Shown in pieces: positions 17,250 through 27,925 of a DNA stretch of 37,542 nucleotides. Both the position numbers and the translations under genes were made by a program. How positions within the stretch are numbered: position 1 is the stretch's first letter; every line of letters starts with the position of its first letter. The notes under the pieces are model-generated. The model was not told the origin of the DNA. It made no database searches and was given only the letters and a program-made list of their open reading frames with translations. Source of the stretch: Perkinsus olseni (taxonomy: Eukaryota > Perkinsozoa > Perkinsida); the NCBI GenBank assembly GCA_013115125.1, contig JABANN010000337.1, positions 1 through 37,542 of the forward strand, in the 5' to 3' direction.

Positions 17250-18103
17250 TTCACCATCCGTCAGCGTCAGAGCTGGTAACTGGGCCGCCTAATCACTGTT
17301 CAGTAGGGCACTAGAGAAGTGCCTGACTCCTACCCGGTCCAGTATAGCCAGCGAGCTCTGCTATCCTAGCTCCACATTCAGGGAGCGGAGGGCTTGGTCG
17401 AGCTCGCGTACAACAAACATTATATCTTCATGCCTGTTTCTTTCTTCACTAGCATCCTGCTAGTTCTAGCTTTCAATAAAATTGAGGTACTGCCCTCTCA
17501 GGCCTCTTTTCGATTGCGCACAGTCCTCTTCTGTGCGCCTATTAGCTCTGCTTGGTAGTTTCGCTCACGCCAATCCTCCCGGCGTCGGATCGCTACCAGT
17601 ATCTTGCTTTTGGTATTAGCTGTGTTCTTGCAGTATGGTGATGAATCATCATCTTCACGAGTATCCAAACATTCCGGGACGATGCTGCTGGCCAATGGTC
17701 ATAACCTATAGCCGCGGACCCACACAGTATATTACACGGTGGTTTGTGCGTTTATGGTCAAACGCCGGCACCGTTAGGCTCCCACTCATGCGCCCATGCC
17801 CTCGGATTCTCTGTGTACGCCTGTTCTGTGATCGGTGACGGCACTTCGAACTCAATTCTGCTTACCGACATTGTTAGGATCACAGTATCTCATTCAATCT
17901 CCCACCACCAATTTGTTGGTAGTCCTAAGAGTAACTGACGGTCCAGCGCAAGAAGTTAGCTCCGGTAAGGGGGGACTCTGCTGTCTGTGAGTTCATAGGA
18001 CTGTAGCCCTGATCAGGACACTAGTCCTCTATAGCCGTCCCAGGACTGGTACACTGTCAGCGAACACAACAACTACTACTGCAACAACATCAACAACAAC
18101 TTT

Positions 18104-18141
<38 letters not shown>

Positions 18142-18158
18142 GTTGGCACCTCTTATTC
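17250..18158. other. Spacer with one strong hairpin and an ATC tract
   Basis: No supported gene. A perfect inverted repeat GCGCACAG-TCCTCTT-CTGTGCGC lies at 17516-17538. A run of about 13 ATC units lies at 18103-18141, just beyond the 3' end of member S3. Confidence 0.5.
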
Positions 18159-18719
18159 TTACCTGAGTGTCCCCCTTCCAGTGAATGCGCAGCTCTGATC
18201 CCCTCCTAGAATCAACGCCAGCTCTGCCTCCGACCCTGTTAACTCGGCACCGATGCCGACCGATTTTTTGGAATCCATTGCCACCCCGGAGATGAGAGCG
18301 TTCAACATCGGCAGGCCCTTCCTGACACTGTCATCTCTTCCATCGCCGGAGGTCTTCAGGAACATGAGGATCCTCCCGTCCCTGTCTGTTTCCTCGATCT
18401 CTACTTTAGACACCATCTCGATCTTCCTTGTACGTAGGACAGGGGCGTTGGGATTGACTAGAGGCCGATAGTGGATCCTCAGGGTTGCGTAGAGATCAGT
18501 GTTCATGGCACTGAAAGCAACCTCAGCATGTTCAACTCGTTGGCATGTGTTTGTCGAAAGAGGGCTTAGGGCTTGAGGCCCAAGCTCGGGTAATCGCTGT
18601 GCTAAGTCCTGAGAGCTCCTCCTCCTTCTCCTCGGTGAGCGTCTACCTCTGCTGCTGCTTGATAGTACCATCACTATCAGCGATAGGACGGCGAGGACAC
18701 GGCGTGGGGGCACCATCAT
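18159..18719 (-). CDS. Secreted-protein family member S3 (divergent)
   Basis: 186 codons: leader VLAVLSLIVMVLSSSSRGRR followed by a run of arginines, then LAQRLPELGPQALSPLSTNT, a strand pair EIEETDRDGRILMFLKTSGD in the position of the S1/S2/S4 DMYL strand, and RKGLPMLNALISGVAMDSKK. It is the most diverged of the four, recognised by leader-RGRR, same strand, similar length and segment order. Function unknown. Confidence 0.65.
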   Translation of the reverse strand: MMVPPRRVLAVLSLIVMVLSSSSRGRRSPRRRRRSSQDLAQRLPELGPQALSPLSTNTCQRVEHAEVAFSAMNTDLYATLRIHYRPLVNPNAPVLRTRKIEMVSKVEIEETDRDGRILMFLKTSGDGRDDSVRKGLPMLNALISGVAMDSKKSVGIGAELTGSEAELALILGGDQSCAFTGRGTLR

Positions 18720-18799
18720 GAAGGGGAAATTGGAAATGATGAGGAGTTGCTCCAGGAAAGGCGTATTTGAGCGATGCGTGATTGTTGCACTACAGCTAT

Positions 18800-18812
18800 G
18801 TAGCCATTTTGG
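18800..18812 (+). other. Spliced-leader-like sequence
   Basis: GTAGCCATTTTGG, 13 bases identical to the core of the 22-nt dinoflagellate/Perkinsus spliced leader (CCGTAGCCATTTTGGCTCAAG). Flanks differ: TAT before and GCAAAC after. It stands on the same strand as, and about 265 nt upstream of, the coiled-coil gene's first resolved exon. It could be a relic of a reintegrated trans-spliced mRNA or a chance match. Confidence 0.4.
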
Positions 18813-19077
18813 GCAAACTGTTACCCAGGGTAACCAGACCTGCGAAGATGCTCCCTCTTTGTACCCTTCCCCCCCCCTTCTCCTTGGTGAGAGGAACTAC
18901 TCCCAGACTTGAGGGATAGAGGCCTGGGTAACCCCGTGTAGAGCAGGGGTCAACTTAGTTATTCGCTTTGTCCGTTGCATGAGGAACCCCAACACAACGA
19001 TCGGGAGCAGTTGGGCCAATCACGATGGTGGGCCCCATCGACCCACTTGAGCGACTTCTGCTATTGTTTCTTCTCAG

Positions 19078-20434
19078 CCTCGGAAGCTAGAAGGTTATCC
19101 GAGCTCGTGGATGCACGCAAACGATCAGAGCAAGATGCAGAGTTACTATCAAACAGGATAGCTCTGCTTCGTGCTGAGGGAGTGGGGCTCCTTTTGCCGG
19201 ATGTGCTTCGAGACTTCTCCCTCAGATTAGGACGGAGAAGAGGATAGCAGAGGCGAGGAGAAGGGCTGAGGAACTCATCAATGCTAAACGGAAGAGTGCT
19301 GAAGCTAAAATTCAGAGGGCCAGCAAGTAACCTCACGCTCTTCTTTCGCTCGAAGCCTTTGTATTGGACGTCGGAAATCTGCACGGAGGGGAGAGGTCCC
19401 CGGTTCGAACCCAAGGTCCTCCACTCTCTTTGATGGAGAATATATGATGGCCTTAGGAGCACTCACTGTGTCCTTGCAAATTCAGAGATGACTCCGAGTA
19501 CAAGCGTCTTGAACTCATCCGCATGAGGGCATGTGAGCAGCGGGAAGGGGCAAGAAACAGGATTAAGGAAAAACTCGAGTGGGTCCAAGATAGCAAGATG
19601 AAGCTGTATAAAAAAGCTAGGGATGACAGAATAGTCAGTCACCCTCCATCGCCAGGATGCCTACGCAGTCACCTCTAGGCCGTCATAGAGTTGAAGGGAC
19701 GTCAGCACGCAGAAGCTATGAGGGCCGCGCAGGAACGACGAAAATATGTTCGACGATCTCAGTGGGTCCGCCCGGGTTCGATCCCCGGCGGAGGAACCTC
19801 ATGTGATCAGCAACAAGGCCGCTGAAGCGCGGATGAGGTTGGTAGAAGATCGGCAAATTGAGAGACGTGCAGAGATGGAGGAACGTTGCAGGAGAGAGGA
19901 GGGTATGATGAAGGTGAAGGAAGAAGAGATCGACTCTATGCAAAGGGTGATGATCCGCGTGACCGACTGTGATAGTCCCACCACGCCCGACATACATCCC
20001 AGGTGGAGAAGTGTCTTATCAGAAGACTACAAGATAGTCAAAAGAGACAGCGAGAGACATATCGGTATTTACAAGATATACTGGAAGTACTTCGGGAAGC
20101 AGTGTACATAGGGCCAGATGATGCACACTTAGGCTCATCCTTCATCCTTCCTAGTTGGCTCATTCCCTACTTCCACAACCGTTGGTGGCAATGATAATGA
20201 GGCCGAGGAGAAGGAGCAGGAGCAGATGACTCTGAATAGAGTATCGTTACCGCAGCATGTCCAGGCTCCATCTGCTAAGGTCGACGCGTCGCCGAGAGAA
20301 CATTCTGATGAACGCGTGGAGAACTTACCCAGCAATAGGTCTGCGGCACCAGTGGTGTCATATACTACAGCTGATGGCGTGGTGGTATCACTGAGTGATA
20401 TCCTAGATGATCATGACGATGATGATGTTCGATG
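19078..20434 (+). CDS. Coiled-coil protein, multi-exon
   Basis: Resolved exons are 19078-19181, 19226-19326, 19486-19633, 19679-19761, 19811-19946 and from 20003. All join in one frame across introns of 44, 159, 45, 49 and 56 nt. The product is almost wholly charged helix: ARRLSELVDARKRSEQDAEL, IAEARRRAEELINAKRKSAE, IRMRACEQREGARNRIKEKL, VIELKGRQHAEAMRAAQERR, RMRLVEDRQIERRAEMEERC, and EKCLIRRLQDSQKRQRETYR. A last exon (about 20160-20434) is in open frame with EAEEKEQEQMTLNRVSLPQH and an acidic end DDHDDDDVR-TGA, but its join is not fixed. The style fits axonemal or cytoskeletal coiled-coil proteins. I do not name it. The 5' exon is missing. Confidence 0.75.
19327..19485 (+). other. Intron containing a tRNA T-arm (sense)
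   Basis: A 159-nt GTAACC...AATTCAG intron. At about 19397-19425 it reads GAGAGGTCCCCGGTTCGAAC then CC, an exact B-box in sense, preceded by degenerate tRNA-like text. Splicing joins AA|A within a continuous coiled coil (IQRASKDDSEYK). Confidence 0.8.
19762..19810 (+). other. Intron built around a perfect T-arm (sense)
   Basis: A 49-nt GTGGGT...GATCAG intron. It holds CCGGG-TTCGATC-CCCGG, a perfect 5-bp T-stem with a canonical 7-nt T-loop, extended outward by CCGC/GCGG. Frame shifts at its removal (CA|C) keep the coiled coil open on both sides. Confidence 0.85.
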
Positions 20435-20668
20435 ATGGTGGTAATGTGAGTCTCTTATTCGTAGCTGTTGAGTCACTCCCAGTCCGTCCAATGACTGTAA
20501 GTATACCGGCCGCGTCAATAGATCGGGTATGGGTGCTGAGACAAAAACCCACAGACGGACTGAATGGTGTCCACATCCGGGGGTCTTCGTGGCGATGAGC
20601 AACTGACTTGTATAACTCGACGATAGGGACAATCGAAAGACACGCTTGAGTAGAACGACTATCATCAT

Positions 20669-20998
20669 ATGAACGAAAGGTTTCGCAATTATCTTGCTTC
20701 TAGTGCGCCGTCAACCAATCAGAAAGGAGGCCCCTGGCTGCTGTCCTCCCCCCACTATATAGCGAATTCACTGCAGCAGAGCTCCTCTCCGCGCCGTCAA
20801 ACCTTCAATAATAGCGAGAAGGGTAAAGTTTCCGCTGTGGAGGAGACAGTACATCGAACACTCGAAACCGGAGGTCCTGTAGCTCAGTGGTTAGAGCGAC
20901 GGTCTTATGAGCCGTAGGTCGTGGGTTCGACCCCCGCCGGGACTACGTACGCAGATGAATATGCATCTACGATGTCGAGCATCTACGTCTGCCACTAA
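20669..20998 (+). CDS. Small protein or terminal exons, interrupted by a sense tRNA
   Basis: Exons 20669-20873 and 20955-20998 give 249 nt. The protein runs MNERFRNYLASSAPSTNQKG ... SAVEETVHRTLETG, then DEYASTMSSIYVCH-TAA. The intron 20874-20954 (81 nt, GTCCTG...ACGCAG) is almost exactly the tRNA. The donor GTCCTG is weak. The protein is not recognised and may be the 3' part of a longer gene. Confidence 0.4.
20873..20945 (+). tRNA. tRNA-Ile(UAU)-like gene, copy 3
   Basis: A 73-nt cloverleaf identical to the consensus of the three copies: GGTCCTG/CGGGACT acceptor, D-arm GCTCAGTGGTTAGAGC, anticodon stem ACGGT/GCCGT, loop CTTATGA, T-loop TTCGACC, discriminator A. A14 intact, G37 unusual. Both box A and box B look usable by RNA polymerase III. 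No T-run terminator follows immediately, which argues against efficient independent transcription. Confidence 0.65.
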
Positions 20999-21290
20999 GA
21001 ATGTCAGCCTTCGGCAAGAGGGAGTCGAAGCTAATTTACGGACTTTTTGAGTGTCATGATGTCTGTGGTGGACACACCGCATGGAAGCGCTAGTGATTTG
21101 TGGTCGTGCACAGCCCCCGCAGGCGTGGAAGCGGGTGCTGCCGGGAGGTTTCCCGGCTGACGATTACCTCGCTCTGAGGGCACCATTCCATGGCTTGATG
21201 AACAGAGTCTGAACAGAGAGGTACGTCGGTGATGCTAGTCTAACTAAGCCGTACTGTCGTAGGCGTTGGACTTCAAACTCACACACATCA

Positions 21291-21782
21291 CTATCCCAGG
21301 GCCGGCCAATTATCGAGCAGTCGAAGAATTGCGAAGATGGAGGTTCGGTGTCTCAGAATACATACCAGCGCTGCGACCGGATCAGCAAGACTCCCATTGA
21401 TGTGCTGAGCTATTCTCTGTAGCTTCAGCTCCTTATCAGCAGTGATAGGATCTTTCAGGTACATGTCGATGCCGCCTTGCCTCTTCTGTTTCACCTCTAG
21501 CTTGCTTTCAATGGACAACGTGTGAGCACTTCCAGCAGCCCTCAGTCCTTCTTCAATTGATGTCTTCATCTTCATCTCAAAGTCAAATTCGTTACCAGTG
21601 AACTTAACAAAGACGCTGCCAGTGGCAGTGCATTCATTCTTTCCGTCTGCCTCGAGTTTGAGCTGCCCCGCTTCTGAGAGTCTAGCGCGTAGTCCCGGGC
21701 GGGGAAGGACCCGCCTTCCTCTGGCTGCATAGACGATCGGTAGTAGCAGGCAGAGGGTTATGCTGCCACTGAGATTTACCAT
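21291..21782 (-). CDS. Secreted-protein family member S4
   Basis: Start chosen at MVNLSGSITLCLLLPIVYA, a clean signal peptide followed by ARGRR. The frame is open upstream to 21917, but that part aligns to the non-coding side of the leader. The body contains RARLSEAGQLKLEADGKNEC, VFVKFTGNEFDFEMKMKTSI and GGIDMYLKDPITADKELKLQ. The end (CILRHRTSIFAIL...) is unlike its relatives. A GTATGT donor precedes it, so the true C-terminus is probably a further exon (about 21240-21265, SNAYDSTA-stop). Function unknown. Confidence 0.72.
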   Translation of the reverse strand: MVNLSGSITLCLLLPIVYAARGRRVLPRPGLRARLSEAGQLKLEADGKNECTATGSVFVKFTGNEFDFEMKMKTSIEEGLRAAGSAHTLSIESKLEVKQKRQGGIDMYLKDPITADKELKLQRIAQHINGSLADPVAALVCILRHRTSIFAILRLLDNWPALG

Positions 21783-21999
21783 TCTGACCCTCTTCACTGA
21801 GGCTGAATCTGGAAAGTGTATATTGTGCGGGTCTGCTGCCGGGGGGGCGGTAGAATGCAAGACCGCACTTGCAACAATTCCAACCCTTTCCGAGAGCCCC
21901 CTTCGCCACATCCACACTCCGCCACTGCCCTATCCACCATTCATCACTACACGATACCATCAGGCGCCGGACAACACCTTTAGGTGGGCCTTCGAGGGC

Positions 22000-22760
22000 A
22001 GAGCAGCCGACAAGAGGTATTCAGTTGCATCGTGCATCGCTAAAGCCGTCATCCGGACTCCGACATCCGTAAAATTGCCAACCGCGGCTATCATCACCAA
22101 CCAGCGTGTTTTGTCGCCCTCGTGAGGAGGATTGAAGCCGTCCGAGTTCGAGGACGTTGCGCATTCTTGTGGCGAGCAGCAGCAGCAGCAGTTCCTTCAT
22201 AATTGTTATTATTATGTTTGTTGGTAGGAGGAATCATTATTATGGTATCACCTATCACCCTGAGGTGGTTATTCTTACGGCGAGATAATCAGGAGCACAG
22301 CCGGCACGCCAGCCCCTCACAACCAGCAGCAGTAGCAGCCTACTGTAGAACTCAAAAAAGTAGAATGAATCGAAACATGGCATCAATGAGAAGAGTAATG
22401 GTCATCATATAAACGGAGGGTATCGATAATAACTTCATCATCATCATCATTGTGATGATGGTGGTAATCACTAAGACATGATCCACTAGTAGGAGTAGTA
22501 CTACGACTACTCCACTGGCTAGCCGTAGTAGTAGAATCAGGAGGAGGAGGTAGCGGTGTTGATGATGATGCCTGCCGCATCTAACAACAACACCAACAAC
22601 AACATCAACATCCTACAAATCATCATCATCATAATCATCCTGTTCACCGAATCCATAATCGGTGGTGGTGGCCTATCTCGCCGTCTACTGCGCCGCCGCC
22701 CTCCACCAGTGATGACCGAACTGCTACTCCGTCGGCCTGATGAACACTATCCCTGATGAT
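22000..22760. other. Start of trinucleotide-rich DNA; no gene fixed
   Basis: From about 22.2 kb the sequence fills with ATC, GAT, CAA and AGC runs. Open frames here on both strands are mostly products of these runs. I cannot support a gene between 21.9 and 22.7 kb. Confidence 0.4.
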
Positions 22761-23026
22761 AATTGATAAGGTTGTTAGTACTGCTAGCGGTTGCAGTGGC
22801 CCTGTGGACAGGTGCGGTTGCTGCATGATGGTAATACGATGATGATGATGACGATGACGTTAGAGCAGGAGGGGGTGGTGGGGTCCTCACTACTACTGCT
22901 GTTGAAGTTGTTGATGATGATGATGATGATGTGACCACCATCGCCGCCGCTGCCTCGTCGAACCAGTGTGTAAAGTACTGTAATAATAACGAGTATGTAT
23001 CGAGGTGAGTACTATTATCATGCTAC

Positions 23027-23143
23027 CTCCTGTGCTTGCCTGTGCCCTGGGTTGAACTGCAATACTTCGAGTAAGGCATCGAGGGCCTCTGCATGACATC
23101 CTCTCTCATGGAGCAACTTCGCTCTATTCAAGTATCTACCCAT
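23027..23143 (-). CDS. Exon with a tetratricopeptide (TPR) motif
   Basis: The exon reads MGRYLNRAKLLHERGCHAEA then LDALLEVLQFNPGHRQAQE and ends at a GTAGCA donor. The pattern A-x2-L-x3-G-x3-EAL-x2-L-x3-L-x2-NP-x-H-x2-A is a standard TPR helix pair. TPRs mediate protein-protein contacts. The rest of the gene must lie in exons on either side that I could not delimit in the repeat-rich DNA. Confidence 0.6.
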
Positions 23144-24535
23144 GATGACCACGATGGAGTTGTCCTATTGCCGAGTGCCTCCTCACTCATCATCATCAGT
23201 GGGTGTTTGGGTGAGTGCTGGTGTCGAGTCCACTGGTGATTCCGCCGATGAGTTGTTGATAACACAACTTGTCGTAGATGACTGCTGCTGCTGCACGGCG
23301 GACTGCCGTTGTTGGTGATGATCCATCATGGGCTGATTACAGACTACTGCTGCCGCTGCTGATCATCACCGTCATCCTCATACCATCTCTTCATTATCAT
23401 TATGATGATGATGATACCATTGGTGATAGGCATACTGCAGTAGTGCTGATAATGTATGACAACTACCACTTGTACCGTACTCACTCACTGCTTCAACCTG
23501 ATGATCATGTACATCGTATAGAGAGTATCCATTATGGATCGATTACCCAAGCGTTAACTCTCTCATCATCATCATCATCATCGCCAGCAGCAGCGTCTGT
23601 TGCAGTACCGTCACCATCATCACCGTGATGATGATTTGTGAGATAGACCAAGAAAGATGGATGAGGGCTGCTGCTGGTGGTGGTGGTGGTGGTGCTACAT
23701 ACTATAGTGACAGTATAGGGCCTGAATGGTGGAGGTAGGGAAGGGGGTAATGATGATGATTACCGCCCAGCTGTCGGGCCCTTGAGTACAGCAGTTATAT
23801 CGGTTATCATACCACCCGCTTCTGGGTCTATACCAACTCTTTCGATATTCATGAAGTTATTGTAGTACCGATCCATCTGCAGATATGATCAGATTGTCTA
23901 CGGTAATAATAATGGCACCTGCAGGGCGAGCTTCTCCCTGATATGCTCTGCTGGATGATGATGATAGGTGGGGACGGACGTTGCATCATCATCATCATCA
24001 TCATCATCTACATCATTCGGGATTATAGGAGATGATGATGACGACGAGGACGACGACGACGACGAGCTGCAGCTTTTCATGGTTAATATTACTATCAACT
24101 ACTGAATGGAGTAATGGCCGACAAGGGGCTCCGGTGGGAGGACATGATGATGATCATGATTAACAGAGTAATAACACAACACTCCTTCGACAGACACCGG
24201 AAACAGCATGAACAACATTATGGAGAGTTACTAATGACGGATGCGCCTACCATCACTACACCCACAGTTAGTCGACGACCGTGCTGAGGATGATCAACAG
24301 AATCATCATCATCACGAAGTCTATCACCACCCATCATCTTTAGTTGTTGTTGTTGTTGTGGCTCTCGACTTCATGGCATAATACCGTACCACTGGGCTGG
24401 GGATGCTCCAACAGCAGCAGCATGCTGATGCCTGACTCGTCCGTCATCTTGCAGTAATGATAGGAGATGATGAGATATAACGGCACTCTAGTCACAACAA
24501 CACAATACGTATAATAGAGAAACCCGAGGTCGTAA

Positions 24536-24645
24536 TTATAGAGTTGATGATGATGAAGTGGTGGAGGGTGTCGATGCGTCCTTAACAGGCCAACAGATGT
24601 ACCTCAATTGATACGCCCTACTACTACTACTACCACCACCACCAC

Positions 24646-24679
<34 letters not shown>

Positions 24680-25614
24680 TGAGGGGTACTGGCCCGAACT
24701 CGTCATACTACATTCTACTGCCCACCATACCATATCACCGAAGTATGTATCATAATCGTTGTTGTCGTTATCATTCTCATGATACTGAAAACTGCGATTG
24801 ATGGATGCGGGCATCTCCTTGGTAGCCTGCATGAAGCCAAGGGCGTCCTTACCGGTATCAGCGGCACCGGACTGGATGATACATTGGGATATATACTTAG
24901 CGACCTCATCTAGTGATGCGTCATCCAACCAGTCATCATCGTCTTTGATATCGACTATTGCCTGTAATTTATGATACATACTGACCAGGCACTCCTCACA
25001 CTGGACCAGCTGTTGTGGATGTTGATGATGGGAGGGTGTCGCTAGAGGGAAGTCACGTAGTAAAGCATACACTAAGGGCGTATTAGTTGATATATTGTTG
25101 GGCGATAATGATGTTATTATTAAGCATAGCAAGCTTTGTAATAACAGTTCATTAGGGGTCCTTACGACCGCTGAAGTAGTAGAGACCCTACCCGTGGCAG
25201 CGACAGCAACACCACCCGATGATGATGCTATTAATTTGGTAAAGTGTAACAACCTTTGACAGGCATACCTGCAGGATGGTAGTAGGTGATGATGATAGAC
25301 TAGTACAAGTAGTAGTAGTACCAATGTAGATGGCGAAGGCCTCTCCCCTTTGCCATGTTCTGTAGTGTTGCTGCTATCGCTATCGTTAAGAAGTCATCCC
25401 GTCCTATTGGTGATTTACTCTGTGCAAAGTTCCAATGAGAGGCTCTTATTAATATCAATACCAATATGGATGATGCATCTACAACAACAGTGATGATGAT
25501 ATTGATGGTTATATTAGTACATGTCTTATTACTAACACCCGCAGCCGCGGGCTCTCTATTACCAACATCCATCTCTTCATCACCCAGCTGTTGTTGTGTA
25601 TCATCTACGAGCAC
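24536..25614 (-). CDS. Exons of a large helical protein of unknown function
   Basis: Two long minus-strand frames overlap (25300-25614 and 24536-25324) and look like consecutive exons. Protein-like, non-repetitive segments include ASHWNFAQSKSPIGRDDFLT, IAIAATLQNMAKGRG, LVYALLRDFPLATPSHHQHP, CEECLVSMYHKLQAIVDIKD, and LDEVAKYISQCIIQSGAADT. Homopolymer Ala/Gly/Ser runs near the end come from trinucleotide repeats. It may belong to the same gene as the TPR exon at 23027. Family not recognised. Confidence 0.45.
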
Positions 25615-26217
25615 GAATAAGGCCCCCTCCTCATCCTACAACCCGGGCATCCTTACCTCCCATCTCATAGTGTTTGATAGCATCCTCAACTGTATTGTCC
25701 ACCACCCAGCAGTCGGAGGCGTTGATGCAGCATCCCCCTTGCCGAACCTGATGCACATTCATAATAACAGCAGTAACAGCAGGTAGGGAGTGAGTACTAC
25801 TACCATCATGAGTAGGATAATGACTTTAAGGGTTGATAGTTGTGATGAGTAACGAGGCATGCCACTAGTTGATGATGATGATGATGATGATGCTGTATCC
25901 CTGTATCTACATAACCACCATCATCCGACCAATCGTATGATGATGATGATGATGTTATCACATAGCCCTAGCGATCGGCAGTAGGGCATCGGCTAAATCA
26001 GTCCGTGCCTGTAGTGATGCTAAGGCTACCGGACTGCGTACCACTAGGGTGTATCTATGATGGTGGTATACAAGAGAGTGATGATGATGATGATACCACA
26101 ATTACAGAGTTAGGAGCCGTAATGGGGTGTAGGCTGCCTCTTCCTGCACCAGTTGGAGGGCGACTCGGCATACCAACACATCAACCTCTTCATCATCTTC
26201 GTGCTGTTGGTGATGTT

Positions 26218-26219
<2 letters not shown>

Positions 26220-26263
<44 letters not shown>
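26220..26263. repeat. ATC trinucleotide tract
   Basis: About 14 ATC units in a row. Overlapping open frames (poly-His on plus, poly-Asp on minus) are products of the repeat. Confidence 0.9.
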
Positions 26264-26264
<1 letters not shown>

Positions 26265-26955
26265 GCCCCACGGAATACTGCCGACCCCAAAGCCCTCATC
26301 CTCGGGTTCAGATGTAACTACTAATAAACCCTATGATGGTAGCTATGGGGCGGTAGTAATATTGCTATTATCACCATGATCATGAATATCTGCATGGCCC
26401 TATCCCTCAGCCGTAGAGTAGGGGATATCATACACCTTAATAGGAGTATCATAACTGTAGTTAATAGACGATGATCGATGATAGTAGTTATGCTATCTTC
26501 CATGTAGGGGTACAGGACACCACCACCTAATGATGAGGCTGGCCAAAGTCAATAAGATAATAACAGTATTACTGGTGTTAGTTTTCTCAGTCGTGTTGTG
26601 AGTATCTTCTATCCCCCATAGTGCCATGCATAGTTCGAATAGGGATGAATACAACCCTACCTACTACCGGATACTCATCAACATCTTCATCTATACCTTA
26701 TTGATGATACTACCGTGTCTTGAGACAAGGATGATGATGGACTACAGCCTATTATAAAGGCTGATCCTTTACTCAATTTGTGAAGGGTGGGCATGCGTGC
26801 GGCGGGTAATACTCTTACGGCCAATCTCAGTATCTACTAATTCATCATACCACTCCTTCCCCAAATCCTACTCTCATCATTACCACTGATAATGCAACAC
26901 AAGCTGCTATACTCCCTTCGCTTGGCGGCCCCTTGCTGCGTAATACCACATCAAG

Positions 26956-27039
26956 CTGTTTTAGGAATACCTCCACCAAGGATTCGAACCCACTACCTCT
27001 GGGTAGGTTACTCACCTAACTACCACTACACTACAACAC
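26956..27039 (-). other. Candidate intron filled by a tRNA-like sequence with a long variable arm
   Basis: An 84-nt GTGTTG...AAACAG segment on the minus strand. It contains a GTAGTGGTA D-loop-like stretch, a stem TAGGT-GAGTA-ACCTA, a second stem CTACC-CAGA-GGTAG in the place of a class II variable arm, and GTGGGTTCGAATCCTTGG with an exact B-box. The gene around it is not resolved, so intron status is inferred from its edges. Confidence 0.45.
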
Positions 27040-27925
27040 CAGCTGCCAACAGTCGATGTCGTAACTACCAGCCTCTTCATCTCAATACCCTTATCGACAG
27101 CATTAGCCAATCTATTCAATCCATTGCAAATAGAATATTCAGGAGGAGTCCGCCCTCCTCCTCCTCCTGTCGTGATAATACCCAACAACTGCCAATATCT
27201 GTTCACCACACCCCTTCTACTGCATGACCCCAGTACTAGTATTACGGATCTGTTGATGGTATGGTATGATGGCCACCATTACTATCCTCCCCTATCCACA
27301 TGTTAGTATTATCAGTGACGTTACTTATCTCCTCCCCGGCAGCCGTGTACACTGCACTTTCTGATCATGAGACGATGATGAGGGGGAGGAGTGGTAGTAG
27401 TAAGAGCTACTACCAATAGCAGCGGTATTGAGTGTAGGAAGCAGCATACCATCAGTTGCAACAACAGTAGAAGAAGCAGTAGTACCCATAACAAAAAACA
27501 ACAACTAAGGAAGGCGCTCACTGCTTCTAAAGCTCATCTCAAACATGCGGGATTGAGACTGGGCGAAAGTGCAATTATAGCGGAGCGAAGCGTGTCGTGT
27601 TCGTGATTTTCAGCGATCTTGTTGTTGGCGGTGGTCATTTCCATGATCGTGCGGCTACGGTCGTGGTGGTGGTAGTATTATTGTTGTTGAATATCAGTTG
27701 GACGATCATCTTGTTGTATCGTCTTAATTACTACCTCGTCCTACCATCATTACACACGACGCAGTATTATCCCAATCTGCATCATCAACACCACCACCCG
27801 GCCGCCACCCAAGTAAAGTCAATAGTAAACACATCCCCATACCATCTACCACCACAACAACAACAACAGCAGGAGGAGGAGGAGGAAGTATCAGTGGTCG
27901 TTAGTGGCCCAGTAGCAGTAGAAGT

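Noticed and set aside
20669..20917. Open frame running into the tRNA (also ending PVAQWLERRSYEP)
   Set aside because: Same reason: the tRNA portion is not protein, and the exon is taken to end at 20873.
26005..26379. Poly-His/poly-Asp open frames
   Set aside because: They are generated by the ATC tract on both strands and no flanking protein-like sequence supports them.
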